A stretch of DNA of 5,467 nucleotides, from assembly GCA_015662935.1 (NCBI GenBank), contig DQTF01000040.1, forward strand, positions 1 to 5,467, in the 5' to 3' direction. Source of the stretch: Crocinitomicaceae bacterium (GTDB lineage: Bacteria > Bacteroidota > Bacteroidia > Flavobacteriales_D > Crocinitomicaceae). Made by a program: the position numbers and the translations under genes. A model generated the notes under the pieces. It worked only from the letters and a program-made list of their open reading frames with translations. It ran no database searches and was not told the origin of the DNA. This document shows, one piece after another, positions 1 through 5,467 of the stretch; positions within the stretch are counted from its first letter, which is position 1; the number at the start of each line of letters is the position of its first letter.

Positions 1-1022
1 ATGTTTGCCCCACGAATGTTGCAGCAGATGACCCTCGTTCTTATTACTCTGTATCTAAAAGGTTGGCAGATGAAACACCTAATTCTTGGTACGTAAATCA
101 ATATGACAATCCATCAAACGCAAAAGCACATTATTTAAGCACTGGTCCAGAGATTTGGGAACAAACAGAAGGGAAAATCACTCACTTTGTTGTTGGTGTT
201 GGAACTGGAGGAACAATTTCTGGAGTTGGTAAATATTTAAAAGAAAAGAATCCTAATATTAAAATGTGGGGAATTGACACTTATGGTTCTGTATTTAAAA
301 AATACCATGAAACAGGAATCTTTGATGAGAACGAGATTTACCCATATATCACAGAAGGTATAGGAGAAGATATTCTTCCTAAGAATGTTGACTTTTCAGT
401 AATTGATAAATTTGAGAAAGTAACAGACAAAGATGCTGCTGTTTATCAAAGGATGCTAGCAAAAGAAGAGGGAATATTTGTTGGTAATTCAGCAGGTTCT
501 GCAATCAAAGGTTTATTGCAAATGGGGGGAGAATTAACAAAAGACGATGTCGTTGTTGTTTTGTTCCATGATCACGGTTCTCGCTATGTTGGAAAGATGT
601 TCAACGATGATTGGATGCGTGAAAGAGGTTTCCTAGATGAAGATATCTTAACAGCTGGTGACTTAGTAGGAAAACATGGAGATTCTCCATTAGTAACTGT
701 TTTTTCTGAAGAATTAGTTTCTCATGCAATTGATAGAATGCGAAAATTCTCTATCTCGCAAATTCCAGTGATGAAAGATGGAAAATTTGTAGGTTCGTTG
801 GATGATCATAAAGTTTATCAATCATTAATAGATGATCCTGAGTTAAAGGACAAGCCAGTTGCTAATATTATGTCCGCTTCTTTTCCGATGGTAAAAGAAG
901 ATGCTTCGATTGAAGATGTTTCTAAATTAGTCAATAAAGATACGTGTGCTGTATTAGTTGAATTGAAAAATGGCAATCATCATATTATTACACCACATGA
1001 TTTAATCTCTGCTATTTCGTAA
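1..1022 (+). CDS. cbs: Cystathionine beta-synthase, 5'-truncated by the window edge
   Basis: This is a PLP-dependent enzyme of the first transsulfuration step (L-serine + L-homocysteine to L-cystathionine + water), cytoplasmic. The open frame runs to the left edge: 20 codons precede the TTG at 63 and read as family sequence (CPTNVAADDPRSYYSVSKR), so the TTG is not the start. Counting the first whole codon (base 3) as residue 1, 339 residues are visible. The PLP phosphate-binding loop GTGGT is at 67-71, and GNSAGS at 161-166 ends in the serine expected to contact the PLP ring nitrogen (human CBS has GGSAGS). A C-terminal pair of CBS (Bateman) repeats spans about 217-339; in animals this region is regulatory, but whether it binds a ligand here is unknown. 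About 110-120 residues, including the Schiff-base lysine, lie outside the window. The stop is TAA at 1020. Some bacterial relatives also use activated serine or release H2S, so substrate preference is not certain. Confidence 0.93.
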   Translation, partial: VCPTNVAADDPRSYYSVSKRLADETPNSWYVNQYDNPSNAKAHYLSTGPEIWEQTEGKITHFVVGVGTGGTISGVGKYLKEKNPNIKMWGIDTYGSVFKKYHETGIFDENEIYPYITEGIGEDILPKNVDFSVIDKFEKVTDKDAAVYQRMLAKEEGIFVGNSAGSAIKGLLQMGGELTKDDVVVVLFHDHGSRYVGKMFNDDWMRERGFLDEDILTAGDLVGKHGDSPLVTVFSEELVSHAIDRMRKFSISQIPVMKDGKFVGSLDDHKVYQSLIDDPELKDKPVANIMSASFPMVKEDASIEDVSKLVNKDTCAVLVELKNGNHHIITPHDLISAIS

Positions 1023-1031
1023 GAAACTGCA

Positions 1032-1811
1032 ATGAAAGAATTTATAGATCAAATGAATCAAATAATCCGACTGGAATCAATACCACGTCGGATTGTCTCG
1101 TTAGTGCCTTCTCAAACAGAATTATTATATGATTTAGGTTTAGAGAATGAGGTTGTTGGTATTACAAAATTTTGCATTCATCCAGAAAGTTGGTTCCGAA
1201 TAAAAAGTCGGGTAGGAGGGACTAAGTCTGTTGATATTAAGAAGGTTCGTGACTTGAATCCTGATTTAATTATTGGTAATAAAGAAGAGAACAATCAAGA
1301 GGATATTGGAGAATTGAAGAAAATTGCTCCTGTTTGGATGAGTGATATTTTTAATTTGGAGGATGCAATTGAAATGATTGAGAAAATAGGAGAGATGACT
1401 GATACAACTGATCTGTCTTCTTCTTTGGTTAAGGATATCGACAATGAGTTTCAGCAATTAAAAAGTAAGATTGACTCATCCTCTGTGAAATCTGTTCTGT
1501 ATTTCATTTGGAATGAACCTCGTTTAGTTGCAGGGAAAAATACTTTTATCGATGATATGTTGTTAAAATGTGGGTTGAATAATCTAACACAGAATGAACG
1601 CTATCCTGAAGTTGAAAAGGAGCAAAATCCGGATCTTGTTTTTTTGAGCTCAGAGCCTTATCCTTTTAAAAAGAAACATATAGAAGAGTTCAGTAATATT
1701 TACCCAAATGCTAAAATAGAAATCGTTGATGGGGAAATGTTCTCATGGTATGGCAGTCGATTGAAATTTTCTGCACATTATTTATCACAACTTCTTGTCA
1801 AGAAAAAATGA
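1032..1811 (+). CDS. BtuF/TroA-like helical-backbone substrate-binding protein without a signal peptide
   Basis: The protein has 259 residues and resembles the periplasmic-binding-protein family of BtuF and iron-siderophore receptors (two lobes joined by a long helix). Family hallmarks are IVSLVPSQTELLYDLG (21-36), VVGITKFCIHP (41-51), VGGTK (61-65) and LNPDLIIGNKEEN (75-87). The acidic, helical stretch at about 105-150 fits the backbone helix, and 150-257 fits the second lobe (LYFIWNEPRLVAGKNTFIDD, NPDLVFLSSEPYPFK). Such proteins normally deliver cobalamin, heme or ferric siderophores to an ABC importer, but no permease or ATPase gene is visible. The N-terminus (MKEFIDQMNQIIRLESIPRR) is polar with no hydrophobic core or lipobox. 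The start cannot be moved upstream because the preceding in-frame stop is at 1020-1022, only three codons away. A cytoplasmic role is therefore inferred; the ligand is unknown. It lies 9 bases behind the cystathionine beta-synthase gene without a visible Shine-Dalgarno, suggesting co-transcription. Confidence 0.8.
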   Translation: MKEFIDQMNQIIRLESIPRRIVSLVPSQTELLYDLGLENEVVGITKFCIHPESWFRIKSRVGGTKSVDIKKVRDLNPDLIIGNKEENNQEDIGELKKIAPVWMSDIFNLEDAIEMIEKIGEMTDTTDLSSSLVKDIDNEFQQLKSKIDSSSVKSVLYFIWNEPRLVAGKNTFIDDMLLKCGLNNLTQNERYPEVEKEQNPDLVFLSSEPYPFKKKHIEEFSNIYPNAKIEIVDGEMFSWYGSRLKFSAHYLSQLLVKKK

Positions 1812-1825
1812 ATTAGTTAACTTTA
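1795..1825 (+). promoter_or_regulatory. Probable Bacteroidota-type promoter for the secreted hydrolase gene
   Basis: A TTG at 1795-1797 is followed, after 20 bases, by TAACTTTA at 1818-1825. The Bacteroidota consensus is a -33 TTG and a -7 TAnnTTTG about 17-23 bases apart; here only the last base of the -7 box differs. The -33 part lies inside the 3' end of the upstream coding region. The box ends 3 bases before the ATG at 1829, so transcription would start at or very near the start codon, giving a leaderless or nearly leaderless mRNA. The assignment is by motif only. Confidence 0.5.
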
Positions 1826-1828
1826 GTT

Positions 1829-3571
1829 ATGTTCAAAATAAAAGCAATTATTTTTGTGTTATTTTTGTGTTCATTAAATGTAAATGCACAGAATAATCTT
1901 CCTTACCCAATCATTTTTGTTCACGGATTAGCAGGGAGTGACGTTACCTTTGGGACGACAATGGAATATTTGAGCCTGCATGATTCTCTGGGTGATATTA
2001 ACGTCTACGATGTCATTTTAAATGCCGACCATGACAATACGAGTTCTCTTTTTTTAGACGATGTTAAGTCTAATGATTTTATATTTAATGGAACTTTTAT
2101 TAACGTCGGCAGAAGAAATTTTTCACCATCAGTAAGTACTTTTGTCGACGGATGGACGGGTAGTAATATCTTTGCTATTAATTTTCAAGAAGAAAGAATT
2201 AGAGGTGCTTCAGGTAGTGTCAATGATTATTTTGATCAAAGCAACGAGTCCGGAATTTTTAAACAAGGATACGCTTTGGAATTGATGATTCAAGAAGTGT
2301 TAACCTATACAAATGCTGAAAAAGTGATACTTGTTGGTCATTCAATGGGGGGATTAGCAATTAGAGAATATTTACAGCGTTATGACTTTGTGACTAGTAT
2401 CCATACGAATTGGGTAGATCCTTTTTCAGCAGAGGGACATAAAGTGGCAAGAGTGGCAACTTATGGGACACCTCATTTAGGTTCAAATGCATCTCCTGAC
2501 CCAACAAAAGCTTCTGTTATTCCAAATGCGTTGGGTGACACTGAGGCAAATAGAGATCTGTTGTGGGAGTATAATTCTTATACGAATTGTACAGGATTGG
2601 CAAAAGGAATATACATGTTTGGAGGGAATGAATTGTGCATTCAATCCATTACTGGGAATGCTACTTTCCCTAACGTCGATATCAATTGCAACGGTGTTGA
2701 GGGAGATGATATCGTTGGAATTAATGAGAATTATTACAGTTATGATTACAATCCAATTATGCCCTTACCCTTAAACATTGATTACACATATATGTGCTCT
2801 ATATGGTCAAGTTGGGGAAGTAGTTTAACAGGTGATGGTGCTGTTTCTATTCATCGTCAATGGCTGCATCAACTAGATATTCCTTCTCCAATAGGTTTGG
2901 CAGATACAACAATGAATACGATTGATCATTTGAGTGAGGGAAGTGATTTTAAAACAATAATTCGTGGGATTGATGAACCAGAAGTAAATGAACGTGCTTT
3001 TGGTGTTGCATTAAACCACAAAGTGATTGCATACGTTACCTTTCAATCGAATATGTTGCCAGAAGACAGAGATGTGTTTGTTGTTAACTGTGCCGGTATC
3101 GATTCTTTGGATATATCATTAACATCTTTTTCTTCAGGAGTGAACATGATTGAGGTATATGACGCTACAAACACATTAATTTCATTTTTTAATGTAACGT
3201 CTCCTTCTCAATTGTACTCCACTGTTTGCCCAACTGATTCAATGTATTTTCATTTTATTGGAACGGCAACGAATACTACTTGGGAGAACCCGTATAAAAT
3301 CGAGTTTATGCCAAAAACATTTGTTGGAGTAGAGGATATTGTGATAGATTATTCTGTATTGTTGTTTCCAAATCCAGCCAGTAATGTTTTAAACATTCAA
3401 AACGATGCTGTAAAATTTGAAGTAATAATTTACTCACTTGAAGGAAGATTTATTGAAAGAAATGTCAACCAAAATAAAATAGATATCAGTGATTATTCAA
3501 AAGGTGTTTATTTATTGCAAATTAAAACAGGAAAAGAAACAATTACAAAACGATTTATAAAAAATGATTAA
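1829..3571 (+). CDS. Secreted lipase/esterase-like alpha/beta hydrolase with T9SS C-terminal sorting domain
   Basis: This is a 580-residue exported serine hydrolase. Residues 1-20 form a signal peptide (MFK, hydrophobic core, cut predicted after NVNA, before Q21). The alpha/beta-hydrolase domain covers about 24-380: oxyanion-type HG at 32-33 (IIFVHGLAGSD), nucleophile elbow GHSMGG with Ser172, and YGTPHLGS as in lipases. The likely acid is Asp336 (GDGAVS) and the likely base His367 (TIDHLSEG). An insertion at about 250-325 holds Cys254, 270, 287 and 323 and an acidic loop (DINCNGVEGDD, 284-294); it may act as a lid. Residues 385-495 look beta-rich and of unknown role, with Cys421 and Cys467. 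The last ~75 residues carry FPNPASN (513-519) and end YSKGVYLLQIKTG...TKRFIKND, typical of type-A T9SS sorting domains, so the product is likely secreted or surface-attached. It resembles PGAP1-like/triacylglycerol lipases, but the substrate (lipid, polyester or other ester) cannot be read from sequence. The lipase gene ends one base from the convergent gene. Confidence 0.88.
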   Translation: MFKIKAIIFVLFLCSLNVNAQNNLPYPIIFVHGLAGSDVTFGTTMEYLSLHDSLGDINVYDVILNADHDNTSSLFLDDVKSNDFIFNGTFINVGRRNFSPSVSTFVDGWTGSNIFAINFQEERIRGASGSVNDYFDQSNESGIFKQGYALELMIQEVLTYTNAEKVILVGHSMGGLAIREYLQRYDFVTSIHTNWVDPFSAEGHKVARVATYGTPHLGSNASPDPTKASVIPNALGDTEANRDLLWEYNSYTNCTGLAKGIYMFGGNELCIQSITGNATFPNVDINCNGVEGDDIVGINENYYSYDYNPIMPLPLNIDYTYMCSIWSSWGSSLTGDGAVSIHRQWLHQLDIPSPIGLADTTMNTIDHLSEGSDFKTIIRGIDEPEVNERAFGVALNHKVIAYVTFQSNMLPEDRDVFVVNCAGIDSLDISLTSFSSGVNMIEVYDATNTLISFFNVTSPSQLYSTVCPTDSMYFHFIGTATNTTWENPYKIEFMPKTFVGVEDIVIDYSVLLFPNPASNVLNIQNDAVKFEVIIYSLEGRFIERNVNQNKIDISDYSKGVYLLQIKTGKETITKRFIKND

Positions 3572-3572
3572 T

Positions 3573-4859
3573 CTACTGTTGAGAAATTAAAATAAACTTT
3601 AGCAACTCATTGATTGCGTATTTTTCATCATCGAATGTTATCACACCTTTAATTTTGGCTTTATCATTATTGACAATATTAACTTCAATGTCAACATTAT
3701 TAATTGAATGACTCAATTTATCGCTAGCCTTGAATAAAGGAATGATTCCGATAAGTTTACGCGTAAATCCTTCTCCTTTTAATTCTGTTATTGATGATGG
3801 ATCTCCAACTATTTTTAAATACCTAGATTCTGTTAGAACCTTCGTTGTATCGAATTTATCTCGACCAATATACAAAGTGTTTTCATTGATAGAATGAACT
3901 TGGTAACCAAGGTCAATTAGTTGAGTAAACTTTTTTGAGAATGCGCTATCTATTGATTGATCTACGTATAAAGATTCTGAGAATGTGAAAATTCCATTCA
4001 TATTTAAGTCTATTGTCATTTTAGGTTCTGTAATTAATTCTGCACCGAAATAGTTGATGGAAGCGGAAGCTATTTGAGGTAACTCTAACTCTAAAGAATG
4101 AAGAATTGAATCACTAACTAGCTTCGTTACATTGACTAAATCAACATGAAATCCATCTTTTTTAATACGGGTGTATTTTTTTGGAGAAATAGAGTCAAAG
4201 GAATCCATTTCTCCACTAATCAAGATTTTATTTTTGGCAAATTGAACATTGATTGTTCCGTCAGTAAAGTTTTCTAGTAAATTATTATCTGGATGAAGCT
4301 GAAGGCTTAAATCAAATTGACTTTTTGCTTGGTCTAAATGCGGTTGATTGATAATTTCTTTAGCTCTAGTAAGTAATTTTTCTGCATCAATTGTATTTTT
4401 TGTAGAATAAAGAATGATTCCCACATTATTCTCCCCATAACACGCAAAATTGCTCGGTAATTCTTCAGATAAATTAGTATTAAATTTTTCTGTATCATTC
4501 AAATTAATAGATGCTCCAATAATTGAACTGTTCTCCAAAGCAAAAATAAGGAGAGATGAATTAATCTGAATCCCATAGTCCATAAAGTTTTGAAAGCGAC
4601 CATCTTGATTGGTCGCTAAGTCTTGAATCAATTCCTTGACTTCAGCATCTTCTTCCTCAAAAAGAATAGTTGAAATCCCTTTATCCATTAGTGTATGAAG
4701 ATCTATTTGAACAGACCAACCTGCATATTCTGGTAAGAAGTCAAGATTAGAGTATTCAGGCTTTTGTAAAACAGTACGGCTGATAAAAAACACCCCCCAT
4801 ATAAGTCCTAGAATAAGAATAATTGGAATTAGCTTTCTAAGAATGGGTCTATTTTGCAT
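3573..4859 (-). CDS. Unrecognised membrane-anchored, probably periplasmic protein
   Basis: I do not recognise this 428-residue protein with certainty. Residues 1-9 are basic (MQNRPILRK) and 10-26 form one hydrophobic segment (LIPIILILGLIWGVFFI), giving an uncleaved signal anchor with the remainder predicted outside the inner membrane. The ectodomain begins LDFLPEYAGWSVQIDLHTLMDKG. A proline followed by a strand and a helix of this kind is loosely reminiscent of large Bacteroidota/cyanobacterial families such as DUF4836 and DUF3352, but this is an impression, not an assignment. It is rich in alternating beta-like stretches (SLLIFALENSSIIGASINL, NVGIILYST, KMTIDLNMNGIFTF, VDIEVNIVNNDKAKIKGVITF), with no catalytic motif, metal site or second membrane span. 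A structural or lipid/protein-binding role is possible. The start is supported by the anchor sequence and by a -7 box 4 bases upstream. It is divergent from the acyltransferase gene and ends (TAG) one base from the hydrolase stop. Confidence 0.75.
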   Translation of the reverse strand: MQNRPILRKLIPIILILGLIWGVFFISRTVLQKPEYSNLDFLPEYAGWSVQIDLHTLMDKGISTILFEEEDAEVKELIQDLATNQDGRFQNFMDYGIQINSSLLIFALENSSIIGASINLNDTEKFNTNLSEELPSNFACYGENNVGIILYSTKNTIDAEKLLTRAKEIINQPHLDQAKSQFDLSLQLHPDNNLLENFTDGTINVQFAKNKILISGEMDSFDSISPKKYTRIKKDGFHVDLVNVTKLVSDSILHSLELELPQIASASINYFGAELITEPKMTIDLNMNGIFTFSESLYVDQSIDSAFSKKFTQLIDLGYQVHSINENTLYIGRDKFDTTKVLTESRYLKIVGDPSSITELKGEGFTRKLIGIIPLFKASDKLSHSINNVDIEVNIVNNDKAKIKGVITFDDEKYAINELLKFILISQQ

Positions 4860-4863
4860 GAAT

Positions 4864-4871
4864 CAAAAATA
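4864..4871 (-). promoter_or_regulatory. Putative -7 promoter element (TATTTTTG) for the membrane-anchored protein gene
   Basis: Read on the minus strand, TATTTTTG matches the Bacteroidota -7 consensus TAnnTTTG at every fixed position and ends 4 bases before the ATG at 4859. No good TTG -33 element is present at the usual distance (only TTA-like sequence). If it is used, the transcript begins at about the start codon and has no 5' leader. Poly-T sequence is common in this AT-rich DNA, so a chance match is possible. Confidence 0.45.
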
Positions 4872-4894
4872 ACTTAAATTACTATAAGTTTAAC

Positions 4895-4902
4895 TAACTT
4901 TG
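4895..4902 (+). promoter_or_regulatory. Putative -7 promoter element (TAACTTTG) for the acyltransferase gene
   Basis: TAACTTTG matches TAnnTTTG at every fixed position and ends 4 bases before the ATG at 4907, mirroring the box on the other strand. The -33 region (about 4873-4876) reads CTTA, so there is no TTG. The position again implies a leaderless or nearly leaderless mRNA. It shares TAACTTT with the site upstream of the hydrolase gene at 1818-1825, which is also just before its start codon; this repeat use supports a real signal. Confidence 0.5.
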
Positions 4903-4906
4903 TGGT

Positions 4907-5455
4907 ATGAAAAAAATCAACAGAGGAATTTTAAAATTATTCGGGTGGAAAATTGATGAAACATATCCAGAAGGTGTTGAAAAAGCGGTAGTGATAATGG
5001 GACCTCATACTTCCAATTGGGATTTTATCATTGGTAGAATGTCTTTTACAGCAATGGGAATTAAAGGAAAGTATTTGATAAAAAAGGAGTTGTTTTTTTT
5101 TCCTTTGGGTCTTTTTCTAAGAGCAATTGGTGGAATTTCTGTTGATCGTTCAGGGAGAAATAATGTAACAACCTCTGCTGTTAAGCATTTTAATGATAGT
5201 GATAGAATGTATATGGTCTTTACTCCTGAAGGAACTAGAAGTTATAATCCTAAATGGAAGAAAGGCTTTTATTACATTGCAAAAAAGGCGAACGTACCTA
5301 TCGCTATTGGATATATTGATTACGAAAAAAAAATAGGTGGCTTTCATAGTGTGTATAATCCAACTGACGACGTTGAGAAAGATGTGCAACACATTAAGGA
5401 TATCTTAAAAAATTACAAAGGTAGATTTCCTGAAAAAGGAATTGATGGTAAGTAG
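4907..5455 (+). CDS. PlsC-like 1-acylglycerol-3-phosphate acyltransferase family protein
   Basis: This 182-residue protein is a glycerolipid acyltransferase-family enzyme that would transfer an acyl chain from acyl-ACP or acyl-CoA to a lysophospholipid or related acceptor at the cytoplasmic face of the inner membrane. The four family blocks are in order: catalytic HX4D as H34-T-S-N-W-D39; block II GGISVDR at 75-81; block III PEGTRS at 107-112; block IV VPIAIG at 130-135. A hydrophobic patch, ELFFFPLGLFLRAIG (61-75), could dip into the membrane; there is no signal peptide or clear N-terminal span. It is shorter than classical PlsC (about 240 residues), matching a compact subgroup, so the acceptor could be lysophosphatidate or another lipid such as an aminolipid precursor. 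The ATG at 4907 is supported by the -7 box 4 bases upstream, with no Shine-Dalgarno. The gene holds runs of nine T (5093-5101) and nine A (5325-5333). The stop is TAG at 5453; only 12 bases follow. Confidence 0.87.
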   Translation: MKKINRGILKLFGWKIDETYPEGVEKAVVIMGPHTSNWDFIIGRMSFTAMGIKGKYLIKKELFFFPLGLFLRAIGGISVDRSGRNNVTTSAVKHFNDSDRMYMVFTPEGTRSYNPKWKKGFYYIAKKANVPIAIGYIDYEKKIGGFHSVYNPTDDVEKDVQHIKDILKNYKGRFPEKGIDGK

Positions 5456-5467
5456 TTATTTCAATGA

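Noticed and set aside
1..60. ATG at base 1 as a start codon
   Set aside because: It lies in a different frame from the cystathionine beta-synthase reading frame, and no coding sequence of its own is supported.
63..65. TTG as the start codon of the cystathionine beta-synthase gene
   Set aside because: The frame is open to the left edge and the preceding 20 codons encode conserved family sequence, so the gene is cut by the window rather than starting here.
1266..1457. 63-residue minus-strand reading frame
   Set aside because: It lies fully inside the binding-protein gene, has no recognisable motif or promoter, and is a shadow of the true frame.
1829..1900. Lipoprotein signal (Cys14 in the leader of the hydrolase)
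   Set aside because: The residues before Cys14 (LFL) do not fit a lipobox, and a better ordinary cleavage site follows Ala20. The T9SS tail also argues for another route to the surface.
2487..2774. 95-residue plus-strand frame inside the hydrolase
   Set aside because: It overlaps the lipase catalytic domain in another frame and shows no domain of its own.
5075..5106. Possible hairpin terminator (AAAAAGGA / TCCTTT around the T9 run)
   Set aside because: The stem is short and AT-rich, and it sits inside the conserved acyltransferase coding sequence, so it is best explained by codons rather than termination.
5150..5392. 80-residue minus-strand reading frame opposite the acyltransferase
   Set aside because: It lies entirely antisense to conserved acyltransferase blocks and has an unlikely composition for a real protein.
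5464..5467. ATG at the right edge as the start of another gene
   Set aside because: Only four bases remain in the window and no -7 box precedes it, so it cannot be supported.

Overview
The window looks like a chromosomal segment of a low-GC member of the Bacteroidota, probably in or near the Flavobacteriia. Four things suggest this. The base composition is AT-rich. The secreted hydrolase ends in a type IX secretion system (T9SS) sorting domain, a hallmark of the phylum. Sites matching the Bacteroidota -7 promoter element (TAnnTTTG) lie just upstream of start codons. No start codon is preceded by a clear Shine-Dalgarno sequence. I see no mobile elements, CRISPR arrays, tRNA or rRNA genes, and the window is almost wholly coding; the longest gap between genes is 47 bases.

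Layout. Bases 1-1022 hold the 3' three-quarters of a cystathionine beta-synthase gene; the catalytic lysine region lies off the left edge. Nine bases later and in the same frame, 1032-1811 encodes a BtuF/TroA-like substrate-binding-type protein with no signal peptide. A probable promoter at 1795-1825 then serves 1829-3571, a secreted serine hydrolase (lipase/esterase-like alpha/beta hydrolase) with a T9SS C-terminal domain. It converges, with one base between the stop codons, on 3573-4859 (minus strand), an unrecognised membrane-anchored protein. A 47-base divergent intergenic region carries two back-to-back -7 boxes, each exactly 4 bases from its start codon. The right-hand gene, 4907-5455, is a small PlsC-like acyltransferase.

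How the genes relate. Cystathionine beta-synthase and the binding protein are probably co-transcribed; a link through homocysteine/cobalamin metabolism is possible but is inference only. The lipase (exported, lipid or ester hydrolysis) and the acyltransferase (inner-membrane phospholipid synthesis) share a lipid theme but sit in separate transcription units, so no joint pathway is claimed. I did not find a clear new multi-gene system. The most noteworthy signals are the mirrored, apparently leaderless promoters, the signal-less binding protein directly behind cystathionine beta-synthase, and the unassigned membrane-anchored protein.
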